DNA from: an uncultured Erysipelotrichaceae bacterium
GTDB taxonomy: Bacteria; Bacillota_I; Bacilli_A; Erysipelotrichales; Erysipelotrichaceae
DNA: 12,176 bases
Direction: 5' to 3'
Assembly: GCA_934675465.1 (NCBI GenBank)
Contig: CAKUQM010000044.1
Location: 1 to 12,176, forward strand
Shown piece by piece: positions 1-6,229 of this stretch. Under the pieces are notes generated by a model that was given only the letters and a program-made list of their open reading frames with translations, had not been told where the DNA came from and made no database searches. Within the stretch, counting starts at the first letter, position 1, and every line of letters starts with the position of its first letter. A program made the translations under genes and the position numbers.

Positions 1-1
1 G

Positions 2-325
2 GGTATTGCGATACTGAATTTCCCAGAAGGAGCCATTGTATCAGCGCCTTTAAATAGTGAAGGCATGTCCAAGAGAAAGTCTTTCTTATATGGTGTTATG
101 TCGGGTGTAGTAGAGCCAATTGGTGCTATCTTAACTATTTTATTGACTTCATTAATTACGCCATTATTACCATATATGTTATCTTTTGCGGCAGGGGCAA
201 TGATTTATGTAGTGGTTGAAGAACTTATTCCAGAAGCACAGGCAGGTGAACATTCTAATATTGGTACTGTAGCTACAGCTATTGGTTTTGTCTTGATGAT
301 GGTTTTAGATGTGGCTTTAGGATAA
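2..325 (+). CDS. ZIP-family metal transporter, C-terminal part (5' end outside window)
   Basis: This is the last 107 codons of a ZIP (ZupT/GufA-like) divalent metal importer; the reading frame is open from the window edge. The ZIP signature of TM4 is visible as NFPEG followed by SAPL. The TM5 signature VEPIGA follows, and the TM7-type acidic motif EELIPEA is near residues 72-78. The protein ends in a hydrophobic helix. In the family, TM4 and TM5 His/Glu residues line the metal site, and the transporter moves zinc or related metals into the cytosol. Oddity: the residue before NFPEG is Leu, where many ZIP proteins have the ligand His (HNxPEG) or a Gln. The ATG at 65 is an internal Met, not the start. 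The gene lies just upstream of a zinc ABC operon, which supports zinc as substrate by inference. Confidence 0.9.
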   Translation, partial: GIAILNFPEGAIVSAPLNSEGMSKRKSFLYGVMSGVVEPIGAILTILLTSLITPLLPYMLSFAAGAMIYVVVEELIPEAQAGEHSNIGTVATAIGFVLMMVLDVALG

Positions 326-334
326 AATATAGAA

Positions 335-628
335 ATGATGGATAGAAGAAGGATTTATAGATTATTGAGTACTATTACAACCTTGTTTGTAGTTCTTTAT
401 TCTGTCTTTTTTGTGGCAATTAAAACAAGTCATGAATGTATTGGTGAAGAGTGTCAAACTTGTTACCAAATTGAGCTTTGTGTAAAGTCTTTAAAGACTA
501 TGCCACCGGTAATAGTTATTGTTGCTGGTGTAGTTGTTAAACATATTTTATCTAGGGATGAGTATCCTTGTTTATATAGGGTTGAGGGTAGTACTTTAAC
601 ATCTTTAAAGATAAAACTTCTAAGTTGA
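335..628 (+). CDS. small Cys-rich membrane protein, unknown function
   Basis: A 97-residue protein I cannot name. Two hydrophobic segments (about residues 10-29 and 57-72) flank a loop with the arrangement H33-x-C35-x4-C40-x2-C43-x5-C49. This could bind a metal or form disulfides. It starts 10 nt after the ZIP stop codon and has no strong ribosome binding site, so translation may be coupled; a second ATG directly follows the first. No terminator is visible between it and the zinc-binding lipoprotein gene 52 nt downstream. Similar short proteins with a HECxGExC-like loop are, as far as I recall, common hypotheticals in Firmicutes. Its position between two metal importers suggests a metal-linked job, but this is inference only. 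Confidence 0.7.
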   Translation: MMDRRRIYRLLSTITTLFVVLYSVFFVAIKTSHECIGEECQTCYQIELCVKSLKTMPPVIVIVAGVVVKHILSRDEYPCLYRVEGSTLTSLKIKLLS

Positions 629-680
629 TGTTTATTGTATATGGATTAAATAAATATTGATTTGGAGGTAAAAAAGATTA

Positions 681-2168
681 ATGAAAAGAATAATTGTTTT
701 ATTACTAAGTGCTTTAATGGTACTTAGTGTTTTAAGTGGCTGTGATAATAAGAAAAATAACAATGATAACAAACTAAAGGTTGTGACTACTATATTCCCT
801 ATATATGATTGGGTAAGAGGAGTATTGGGTGATGTTGATGTAGATGTTGAGGTTCTTCTTAATAATGGTGTTGATTTACATAGTTATCAACCTAGTATTG
901 AAGATATTGCGAAGATTAATAATGCCGATGTGTTTATGTATGTTGGTGGCGAATCTGATGAGTGGGTTGAGGATGCTTTAAAGAATCTTGATAAGAATGT
1001 AAAAGTAATTAATTTAATGGAAGTTCTAGGGGAAGATGTAAAGAACGAAGAGATTGTTGAGGGTATGGAGAATGAACACGATCATAGTAAAGAGGTTTCT
1101 ACCTTCAAGGATGATGAAGTAGAAGATAGAAGTTTATCTGATTGGAATGGTAAATGGCAATCAGCTTATCCTTTTGCACTAGATGGAACTTTAGATAAAG
1201 CTTTTGAATCAATGGCAAAAGATGGTGAAACGAGCGCTGATGAGTATAAGACTTATTATTTAAATGGATATAAAACAGATATCGCAAGCATTGAAATAAA
1301 AGGTGATCATATCGATTTTACCTATAGTGATGGCACTAAAGTTGGTTCTGATTACAAATATGTAGGTTATTATATTCAAAATTGGTCTACAGGAACTAAG
1401 GCAGCAATGTATCGCTTTGAAGCTGAGAATATGGATACTGATGCACCAAAGTATATTGAATTTAATGACCATATGATTGAACCAGCTAACGCAGAGCATT
1501 TTCATATTAGAATGAGTGACGAAAGTTTTGATGCGATTGTTGATCCTGAAAATTCTTGGCCTACGTTCTTTCCGATGGATATGGATGGAGAGGAAATTTG
1601 TGAGCATTTAGAGGGGCATGATGGGCACGAATCTGACGGGCACGAATCTGACGAGCACATCTGGTTATCTTTAAGAAATGCTAAGAAATGTGTTGAGGCT
1701 ATTAAGGAAGTATTGTGTCAATTAGATTCTAGTAATCAAGAAATATATGAATCAAATGCTGAAGAATATATCAAGAAATTAGAAATGTTGGATGCTAAGT
1801 ATGAGGATGTTGTTGATAAGTCAAAGAATGATACTTTGGTATTTGGTGATCGTTTTCCATTTAGATATTTAGTTGATGATTATAATTTAAATTATTATGC
1901 AGCTTTTGCGGGTTGTTCAACTGAAAGTGAAGCTAGTTTTAATACGATTACTTTTTTAGCTAAGAAGTTAGATGAATTGGGTTTAACAAGCATTTTGACA
2001 ATAGAGGGTAATAATCATAAGATTGCGGAAACAATTATCAAGAATACTGCAAACAAGGACCAAAAGATTTTAACTTTGAACTCAATGCAGGGAAGAATCT
2101 TGGAAGGTGATACTTATTTATCAATCATGGAAGCTAATCTTGAAGTGTTGAAGAAGGCTTTAAATTAA
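681..2168 (+). CDS. adcA: zinc ABC transporter substrate-binding lipoprotein with internal ZinT domain (AdcA-type)
   Basis: A 495-residue surface lipoprotein that captures zinc for the ABC importer encoded next to it. The signal peptide ends in the lipobox LSGC (Cys21). The ZnuA/PsaA-type N-lobe starts at KVVTTIFPIYDW (about residue 33) and carries the first zinc ligand in DLHSYQPS (H67). The His-rich loop begins at residues 131-138 (EHDHS) and is then interrupted by a complete ZinT/YodA domain at about residues 152-308. That domain has the starting motif DWNGKWQSAYP and the ZinT zinc triad H264, H273 and H275 (FNDH, AEHFHIR). The His-rich loop resumes at 309-326 and the second ligand follows in DEHIWLS (H326). 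The C-lobe has DRFPFRYLVDDY (390-401), the region where classical ZnuA carries its third His, so the site here differs. The ribosome binding site is GGAGG at 664-668, rather far (12 nt) from the ATG. Streptococcal AdcA has ZinT at the C-terminus; here it is internal. Confidence 0.93.
   Translation: MKRIIVLLLSALMVLSVLSGCDNKKNNNDNKLKVVTTIFPIYDWVRGVLGDVDVDVEVLLNNGVDLHSYQPSIEDIAKINNADVFMYVGGESDEWVEDALKNLDKNVKVINLMEVLGEDVKNEEIVEGMENEHDHSKEVSTFKDDEVEDRSLSDWNGKWQSAYPFALDGTLDKAFESMAKDGETSADEYKTYYLNGYKTDIASIEIKGDHIDFTYSDGTKVGSDYKYVGYYIQNWSTGTKAAMYRFEAENMDTDAPKYIEFNDHMIEPANAEHFHIRMSDESFDAIVDPENSWPTFFPMDMDGEEICEHLEGHDGHESDGHESDEHIWLSLRNAKKCVEAIKEVLCQLDSSNQEIYESNAEEYIKKLEMLDAKYEDVVDKSKNDTLVFGDRFPFRYLVDDYNLNYYAAFAGCSTESEASFNTITFLAKKLDELGLTSILTIEGNNHKIAETIIKNTANKDQKILTLNSMQGRILEGDTYLSIMEANLEVLKKALN
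1614..1658 (+). repeat. tandem 15-bp repeat encoding a GHESD-type His-rich loop
   Basis: Two perfect 15-bp copies (1623-1637 and 1638-1652, each encoding Gly-His-Glu-Ser-Asp) are flanked by degenerate partial units at 1614-1622 and 1653-1658. They lie in the zinc-binding lipoprotein gene, in the second half of its His-rich loop, which is thought in this family to scavenge zinc. Perfect short tandem copies can expand or contract in steps of five residues without breaking the frame. Confidence 0.85.
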
Positions 2169-2170
2169 TT

Positions 2171-2782
2171 ATGACTATAAAGTGTATTGATTTAGATATT
2201 GGCTATGATGGTAAAACTGTAGTATCGGGTTTAAATTTTGAGATTAATGATGGCGACTATTTATGTATTGTAGGTGAGAATGGTTCAGGTAAGACTACGC
2301 TTATGAAAACACTATTAGGTTTAATACCTTTGTTGGGTGGTAGTATTCAAGGTTTAAATAAGAATGATATAGGTTATCTTCCTCAAATAAGTGATATCCA
2401 GAAGGATTTTCCAGCTACAGTTGAAGAAGTTGTTTTATCAGGAACTAAGAAGTTATTTTATAGAAAAAAGGAAAAAGATTTGATGATGTTTAATTTAGAA
2501 AGATTAAATATCACAAATCTTTCAAAGTGTAAATTCTCTGAATTATCAGGTGGTCAAAGACAAAGAGTGCTTTTAGCTAGAGCACTATGTGCCAGTAAGA
2601 AGATATTATTATTGGATGAACCGGTATCAGGGTTAGATCCTAAGGCAACTGCTATGATGTATGAGATTATTGACAAATTAAATAAGGAAGATGGCATGAC
2701 TATCATCATGATTTCTCACGATTTAAATGGTTCTTTAAAATATGCAAGTAATGTTTTAAATATAGGAGAAAATAATGATTGA
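2171..2782 (+). CDS. adcC: zinc ABC transporter ATP-binding protein
   Basis: The cytosolic ATPase of the zinc importer. All nucleotide-binding motifs are present: Walker A GENGSGKT (residues 35-42), Q-loop PQ (71-72), signature LSGGQ (125-129), Walker B ILLLDEP (145-151) and switch His H183. The 203-residue length is short for the ZnuC/AdcC family (usually about 230-250); the missing part is the C-terminal tail after the H-loop, not a catalytic part. It starts 2 nt after the lipoprotein stop codon with no strong ribosome binding site, so translational coupling is likely. Its end overlaps the permease gene by 8 nt. Manganese (PsaB/MntB-type) specificity is the alternative, but the ZinT-containing partner argues for zinc. 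Confidence 0.93.
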   Translation: MTIKCIDLDIGYDGKTVVSGLNFEINDGDYLCIVGENGSGKTTLMKTLLGLIPLLGGSIQGLNKNDIGYLPQISDIQKDFPATVEEVVLSGTKKLFYRKKEKDLMMFNLERLNITNLSKCKFSELSGGQRQRVLLARALCASKKILLLDEPVSGLDPKATAMMYEIIDKLNKEDGMTIIMISHDLNGSLKYASNVLNIGENND

Positions 2783-3599
2783 TAAGTTAATGATGTATTT
2801 AAATTATCCCTTTGTACGTTATGCCTTTATTGTTGGTATACTGGTTGCCTTGTGTTCATCATTGTTTGGTGTGATATTGGTGTTAAAGAGATATTCTTTC
2901 ATTGGTGATGGTCTATCTCATGTAGCATTTGGGGCAATGACTATTTCTACTGTCTTAAGTATTCAAAATGAATTACCTTTCGTGATGTTGTTTACGATAA
3001 TTGTTGCCATTATTATCTTGAATAACAAGAAGATTAGGGGTGATGCCATGATTGGAATGTTGTCGGTTGGTTCTTTGGCGATAGGTTATTTGTTGATGAA
3101 TATATCAGGTACTTCAGCTAATGTGGCGGGTGATGTTTGTAGTACCTTGTTTGGTTCTACTTCGATCCTTACTTTATCTATTAGCGATGTTTATTTGTGT
3201 GTAATATTATCGATAGTTGTAATTATTTTATTTATAGGGCTTTACAACAAGATATTTTCAATTACCTTTGATGAAGATTTTGCCAAGGCGGTAGGTGTAA
3301 ATGTGGAATTTTATAATCTAATATTTGCGATTGTTATTGCGATTATCATCGTTTTGGCAATGAATCTTGTTGGTTCTTTATTGATATCAGCCTTAGTAAT
3401 CTTTCCATCTTTATCAGCAATGTGCATCTTTAAAAGTTTTAAGGGTGTGACTATTTGTGCTGCTTTCTTAGCGATACTTTGTTCATCTTTAGGAATATTA
3501 ATATCAATATTAGCTAGTACACCTGTTGGTTCAACAATTGTAGTGGTTCAGATAGTTGTTTTTATCTTGTGTAACTTAATAGGGCTTATTAGAAGATGA
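2775..3599 (+). CDS. adcB: zinc ABC transporter permease
   Basis: A 274-residue polytopic permease of the ABC-3 (ZnuB/AdcB/MntB) family, with about eight hydrophobic segments. Family features are the N-terminal LKRYSFIGDGLSHVAFGA (residues 37-54), the ATPase-coupling stretch DEDFAKAVGVNV (166-177) and the NLVGSLLISALVIFP segment (197-211). It forms the membrane channel that takes zinc from the lipoprotein and is driven by the ATPase encoded just upstream. The start at 2775 overlaps the upstream gene by 8 nt and is preceded by AGGAG at 2764-2768 with good spacing. Its stop overlaps the next gene's ATG (ATGA), which keeps all four genes in one translationally coupled unit. Confidence 0.93.
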   Translation: MIDKLMMYLNYPFVRYAFIVGILVALCSSLFGVILVLKRYSFIGDGLSHVAFGAMTISTVLSIQNELPFVMLFTIIVAIIILNNKKIRGDAMIGMLSVGSLAIGYLLMNISGTSANVAGDVCSTLFGSTSILTLSISDVYLCVILSIVVIILFIGLYNKIFSITFDEDFAKAVGVNVEFYNLIFAIVIAIIIVLAMNLVGSLLISALVIFPSLSAMCIFKSFKGVTICAAFLAILCSSLGILISILASTPVGSTIVVVQIVVFILCNLIGLIRR

Positions 3600-4114
3600 A
3601 GAAGATATTTATTGTGTTGATGACAGTTTTATTGTTGGCTGGATGTAACAAGAAAGAAGAAGCAACAGTAGATTTAAAAAAAGAAAATGATGAACAGATA
3701 ATTAGTAGCGTAGATCATCAAAGTAAGATAGATGAAACAATCAAGGAAGAAAATGTTATAGAAGAAGAAATTGATGATGGTGAAATAGATATAGACTTAA
3801 GTGAATTAACTAGTATCATGGCATATTGTGAGGTATGCAACATCATATCTGATTTAGATAATAATAAAGGAAAGAGAATCAAGATAAGGGGTTTGTTGGA
3901 ATATTATGAAGACCCTGAAACTAAAGAAAAAATATTTGGTTGTACAGTAATGGATGCCACCGCTTGTTGTTCTCTTGGTCTGATGTTTGTTCCTGTTGAT
4001 GATACAAATTTACCAGAGAAATATTCGATTGTTAATGTGACTGGTGTCCTTGAAGTATATGAAAAAGATGGGTATGAGTTGTGTCGGTTGAAGGATGCTA
4101 TTGTAGAATGGTAG
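3596..4114 (+). CDS. Cys-containing lipoprotein of the zinc operon, possible OB-like domain
   Basis: A 172-residue lipoprotein: the signal peptide ends in LLAGC (Cys17), followed by an acidic, Lys/Glu-rich linker (18-70). The C-terminal domain (about 71-172) has C78-x2-C81, C116 in FGCTVMDATACC, paired C124-C125, and C163. Alternating short strands (KRIKIRGLLE, SIVNVTGVLE) look like a small beta-barrel of the OB type, but that fold is my inference. I do not recognise a named family. The ATGA overlap with the permease gene puts it firmly in the zinc operon, so an accessory zinc-handling role or a thiol-redox role outside the membrane is plausible. No terminator is visible after it; the MarR promoter begins 3 nt downstream. 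Confidence 0.8.
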   Translation: MKKIFIVLMTVLLLAGCNKKEEATVDLKKENDEQIISSVDHQSKIDETIKEENVIEEEIDDGEIDIDLSELTSIMAYCEVCNIISDLDNNKGKRIKIRGLLEYYEDPETKEKIFGCTVMDATACCSLGLMFVPVDDTNLPEKYSIVNVTGVLEVYEKDGYELCRLKDAIVEW

Positions 4115-4116
4115 TG

Positions 4117-4146
4117 TTGACAATGAGCTTCTAAAGTGGATAAAAT
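4117..4146 (+). promoter_or_regulatory. sigma-70 type promoter of the MarR-exporter unit
   Basis: A perfect -35 TTGACA (4117-4122) is followed after 18 nt by TAAAAT (4141-4146). It sits between the zinc operon and the marR-like gene, immediately upstream of the palindromes at 4155-4175, so a repressor bound there would block initiation or escape. Confidence 0.75.
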
Positions 4147-4154
4147 AATACAAG

Positions 4155-4175
4155 TTTGAATAGTTCAAATTTGAA
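4155..4175 (+). promoter_or_regulatory. triple half-site operator, probably for the MarR regulator
   Basis: Three alternating half-sites: TTTGAA (4155-4160), TTCAAA (4164-4169) and TTTGAA (4170-4175, sharing an axis with the second). They form the palindrome TTTGAA-TAG-TTCAAA and the overlapping perfect 12-mer TTCAAATTTGAA (4164-4175). The site lies just downstream of the -10 box and upstream of the AGGAGG-like ribosome binding site (4181-4186). MarR dimers bind such TTTGAA-type palindromes in other bacteria, so autorepression is the likely meaning. Confidence 0.7.
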
Positions 4176-4189
4176 GTAAAGGAGGAATC

Positions 4190-4618
4190 ATGGAATCACA
4201 AATTGCTTTCTTAAACAAGTATGGACGTGCTTATGTTAGTTATTGTAAGTCGATATGTAGAGAATATGATATTAATCAGACAGAATTTGATATCTTGATG
4301 TTCTTTGGCAATAATCCAGAATATGATTGTGCTAAGGATATTGTTGATGTTAGAAAGATTAAGGCTAATCTTGTTTCTGTTAATGTTGATAAGCTTGTTA
4401 ATGATGGTTATCTTGAAAGAAAATTAATGATGGATGATCGTCGTAAGTATCGTTTGGTGTTGACTAAGCAAGGTAAGGCTTTAGCTAAAAAGGGTAAAGA
4501 AGTCCAAGATTCTTTTGTCGAATTACTATTCGATTCGGTTAGTGCTAAGGATAGAAAAGCTTTCAGTAAGGTCCTAGAACTAATTGATAAGAACTTGGAG
4601 AGGATTTTGAAAGATTAA
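4190..4618 (+). CDS. MarR-family transcriptional regulator
   Basis: A 142-residue winged-helix regulator. Helix 1 is about residues 5-25, the winged helix-turn-helix spans about 33-100, and the wing carries the characteristic DDRRKYRL (82-89), followed by LTKQGKAL. The C-terminal helix (about 115-140) completes the dimer interface. Three cysteines are visible: C19 and C23 in helix 1 (C-x3-C) and C47. Thiol-based MarR sensors such as OhrR use an N-terminal-region Cys, so redox or persulfide sensing is possible but unproven. The gene has a clear GGAGGA ribosome binding site, its own promoter and a palindromic operator. It overlaps the exporter gene by one base (TAATG), so the exporter is its obvious target. 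Confidence 0.92.
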   Translation: MESQIAFLNKYGRAYVSYCKSICREYDINQTEFDILMFFGNNPEYDCAKDIVDVRKIKANLVSVNVDKLVNDGYLERKLMMDDRRKYRLVLTKQGKALAKKGKEVQDSFVELLFDSVSAKDRKAFSKVLELIDKNLERILKD

Positions 4619-5394
4619 TGGAATTGTTTATAACTATCTTAGTTACTTTCTTTGCCGGTATGGGTGCAGGACTTGGAACTGGTTTTGCAGGTATGAGTGC
4701 TGCAGCTGTTATTAGTCCAATGCTTATAACTTTCTTGCATATGGATCCGTTTATGGCAGTAGGCATTGCCCTATCATCTGATGTATTAGCTAGTGCTGTT
4801 AGTGCTTATACTTATCATAAGAATAAGAATTTAGATGTCAAGAATGGCCTTATTATGATGGCTTTTGTCTTGATGTTTACAGTAGTTGGGAGCTACGTGG
4901 CATCGTTATTGCCATCTAGTACTATGGGTAACTTTAGTGTGTTTATGACTTTATTGTTGGGTGTTAAGTTTATTTTAAAGCCAGTTATGACTACTAAGGA
5001 AAATATGGAGGCTGTTTCAAAGAAAAAAAGAATCGTTGGTTCGATTGTATGTGGCATTATGATTGGCTTTATCTGTGGCTTTGTTGGTGCAGGTGGGGGC
5101 ATGATGATGTTACTAATTTTAACGAGTGTCTTGGGCTATGAATTAAAGACTGCTGTTGGTACAAGTGTCTTTATCATGACATTTACTGCCTTAACTGGTG
5201 CTTTTTCTCATTTTATGATTAAGGGTAGTCCTGATTGGCTAGTATTTAGCTTGTGTGTAATTTTTACTTTAATATGTGCACGTATTGCCTCTCTTATTGC
5301 GAATAAGGCTAAACCGGAAACGCTTAATAGAACAGTTGGTGTGATACTTATTGTCTTGAGTGTTTCGGTATTGTGTTTTAATGCATTAGTATAA
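4618..5394 (+). CDS. TauE/SafE (TSUP) family membrane transporter
   Basis: A 258-residue polytopic membrane protein with about eight hydrophobic segments in two internally related halves. The N-half motif is GMGAGLGTGFAGMSAAAV (14-31) with VGIALSSDVLAS (48-59). The C-half motif is GFICGFVGAGGGMMMLLIL (150-168) with AVGTSVFIMTFTALTGA (179-195). This duplicated Gly-rich pattern is typical of TSUP transporters, whose characterised members move sulfite, sulfonates, sulfur species or organic anions. The substrate here cannot be read from sequence. It is translationally coupled to the MarR gene and ends at a strong terminator, so the two genes form one regulon unit. Confidence 0.9.
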   Translation: MELFITILVTFFAGMGAGLGTGFAGMSAAAVISPMLITFLHMDPFMAVGIALSSDVLASAVSAYTYHKNKNLDVKNGLIMMAFVLMFTVVGSYVASLLPSSTMGNFSVFMTLLLGVKFILKPVMTTKENMEAVSKKKRIVGSIVCGIMIGFICGFVGAGGGMMMLLILTSVLGYELKTAVGTSVFIMTFTALTGAFSHFMIKGSPDWLVFSLCVIFTLICARIASLIANKAKPETLNRTVGVILIVLSVSVLCFNALV

Positions 5395-5422
5395 AAATCA
5401 GTTCAAATGAACTGATTTTTTT
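5393..5422. terminator. bidirectional rho-independent terminator
   Basis: A 12-bp perfect stem (5393-5404 with 5409-5420) closes a 4-nt AAAT loop, with A-runs on the left and T-runs on the right, so it can act on both strands. It ends the MarR-exporter unit. In the other direction it ends the LytTR gene, whose stop codon (5403-5405) lies in the stem-loop. The exporter stop codon also overlaps the left edge. Confidence 0.9.
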
Positions 5423-5867
5423 GTAGGATCTCTTTTTTAATCTGGGTATATTTCTTTTCTGGGATAGGCAACATAGTTCCATCTTTTAAATAGACCTTAA
5501 ATCTTTCAATTTTGGTAACATTAGAAGGATTAATTAAGTAGGCTGCATGAATTCTTAATAAGTGCTCATTGTGTTTTTCTAAGAAGTCTTTAAGACTACC
5601 GTTTATTTTTAATGTGTTTTTTATAGTATGAACTGCAAGTTTATTAGAACGTTTAACAGTTTCTACGTATAGAAGATCGTTAATTGGAATATGGTAAATG
5701 CTTAAATCATCAGCTTTTAAGATTAAATAATAGTCTTGTTTCTCAATTAAGCGAATAGGAAGACCTTGTTGTTGGTAGTGATTTGGATAGATGAGGTCTC
5801 TTTCATCATATTTCCATTCATTACTAACATGGACTACCATTGCTTGCCAGTTATCGTTTTTATTCAT
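5403..5867 (-). CDS. LytTR DNA-binding domain fragment (3' part of the split regulator)
   Basis: This is the uninterrupted C-terminal reading frame, 154 codons from an ATG that is really an internal Met of the NTF2-like domain (in QFSWM); I see no ribosome binding site for it. Residues 1-25 are the end of that domain. Residues about 45-150 form a LytTR domain: YYLILKADDLSIYHI, DLLYVE, the conserved LLRIHAAYLINPSNV, then VYLKDGTMLPIPEKKY. LytTR domains bind direct repeats as dimers; most are fused to response-regulator receivers, whereas here the partner is an NTF2-like fold. Independent expression is doubtful. Confidence 0.75.
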   Translation of the reverse strand: MNKNDNWQAMVVHVSNEWKYDERDLIYPNHYQQQGLPIRLIEKQDYYLILKADDLSIYHIPINDLLYVETVKRSNKLAVHTIKNTLKINGSLKDFLEKHNEHLLRIHAAYLINPSNVTKIERFKVYLKDGTMLPIPEKKYTQIKKEILQKNQFI

Positions 5868-5949
5868 CCATGAGAATTGGGTTCTTTGGTCATGACGGTC
5901 AGTGTCTCCATTTGGATAGTGGGTATATATATCGTATTGAAGGATTACT

Positions 5950-6189
5950 TCAACGGCTTTTTTTGTTGATTTCTATTAATGTAGATTTAATGGAACCTAT
6001 GGTAAATGTTAATTCGTGTTTATCGTTAGAAAAAGCATTTATGATATTTTCTTTGCCTCTAATTTCTTGTTTCTCGGCAGGACCTAACCATAAGACATTA
6101 TCAGCTAAACATTCAAAATAGGGATTTAGGTTATTTTTATAATATTCGGTAATTATATATATCGATTTGTCTAATGCGGTGTTTTCCAT
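5950..6189 (-). CDS. NTF2/SnoaL-like domain fragment (5' part of the split regulator)
   Basis: This 79-codon frame begins with a good ribosome binding site (AAGGA) and has the look of an NTF2/SnoaL-like domain start: a long first helix (residues 3-20), ECLADNVLWLGP, then EIRGKENIINAF and a strand KHELTFTIGSI. It stops two codons after the seven-A run, where the homologous domain should continue for about 45 residues. The product would lack the last beta strands and probably not fold alone. NTF2-like domains usually bind small hydrophobic ligands or catalyse simple reactions, suggesting a ligand-sensing input for the intact regulator (inference). Confidence 0.7.
   Translation of the reverse strand: MENTALDKSIYIITEYYKNNLNPYFECLADNVLWLGPAEKQEIRGKENIINAFSNDKHELTFTIGSIKSTLIEINKKSR
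5958..5964 (-). other. seven-A homopolymer at the frameshift (slippage or contingency tract)
   Basis: The coding strand reads AAC followed by seven A's and then GCC. Six A's would put the NTF2-like and LytTR halves in one frame; with seven, the frame stops eight bases later. Such runs are classic sites of polymerase slippage, phase variation and also of assembly errors. Confidence 0.75.
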
Positions 6190-6229
6190 ATTTGTGGTCC
6201 TTCTTTTTCTAAAACAAGTTATTTACTGC

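Larger units (their letters stand above)
5403..6189 (-). pseudogene. NTF2/SnoaL-like plus LytTR regulator, split by a +1 frameshift
   Basis: The two - strand ORFs here are halves of one gene. The upstream half reads into a run of seven A's (coding strand of 5958-5964) and stops at 5952-5950. Skipping one base in that run gives an open frame (AVEVILQYDIYTHYPNGD...) straight into the downstream ORF. The reconstructed product is 261 residues: an NTF2/SnoaL-like cone domain (about 1-125), with the last strands QFSWM and WQAMVVHVS encoded after the shift, then a linker and a LytTR DNA-binding domain (about 150-258). It has an AAGGA ribosome binding site 8 nt before the ATG at 6189. Either the gene is broken, or the run is a phase-variation or slippage site, or it is a sequencing error. 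Reading is otherwise intact, so decay must be recent if real. Confidence 0.8.

Noticed and set aside
629..680. Search for a Zur/Fur-type box upstream of the zinc-binding lipoprotein gene.
   Set aside because: The 52 nt are AT-rich with no clear inverted repeat; the control site may lie upstream of the ZIP gene, outside the window.
1105..1607. Two - strand open frames opposite the zinc-binding lipoprotein gene (1105-1287 and 1260-1607).
   Set aside because: They lie fully antisense to a well-supported ZinT-containing gene, have no ribosome binding site or recognisable protein features, and are shadows of its codon bias.
4563..5102. Two - strand open frames opposite the TSUP exporter (4563-4766, 4893-5102).
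   Set aside because: They are Pro/Ile-rich translations typical of the antisense of membrane protein genes, with no start signals.
5840..6121. + strand open frame opposite the split NTF2-LytTR gene.
   Set aside because: The - strand reading gives recognisable NTF2-like and LytTR domains across the same bases; the + frame gives nothing recognisable.
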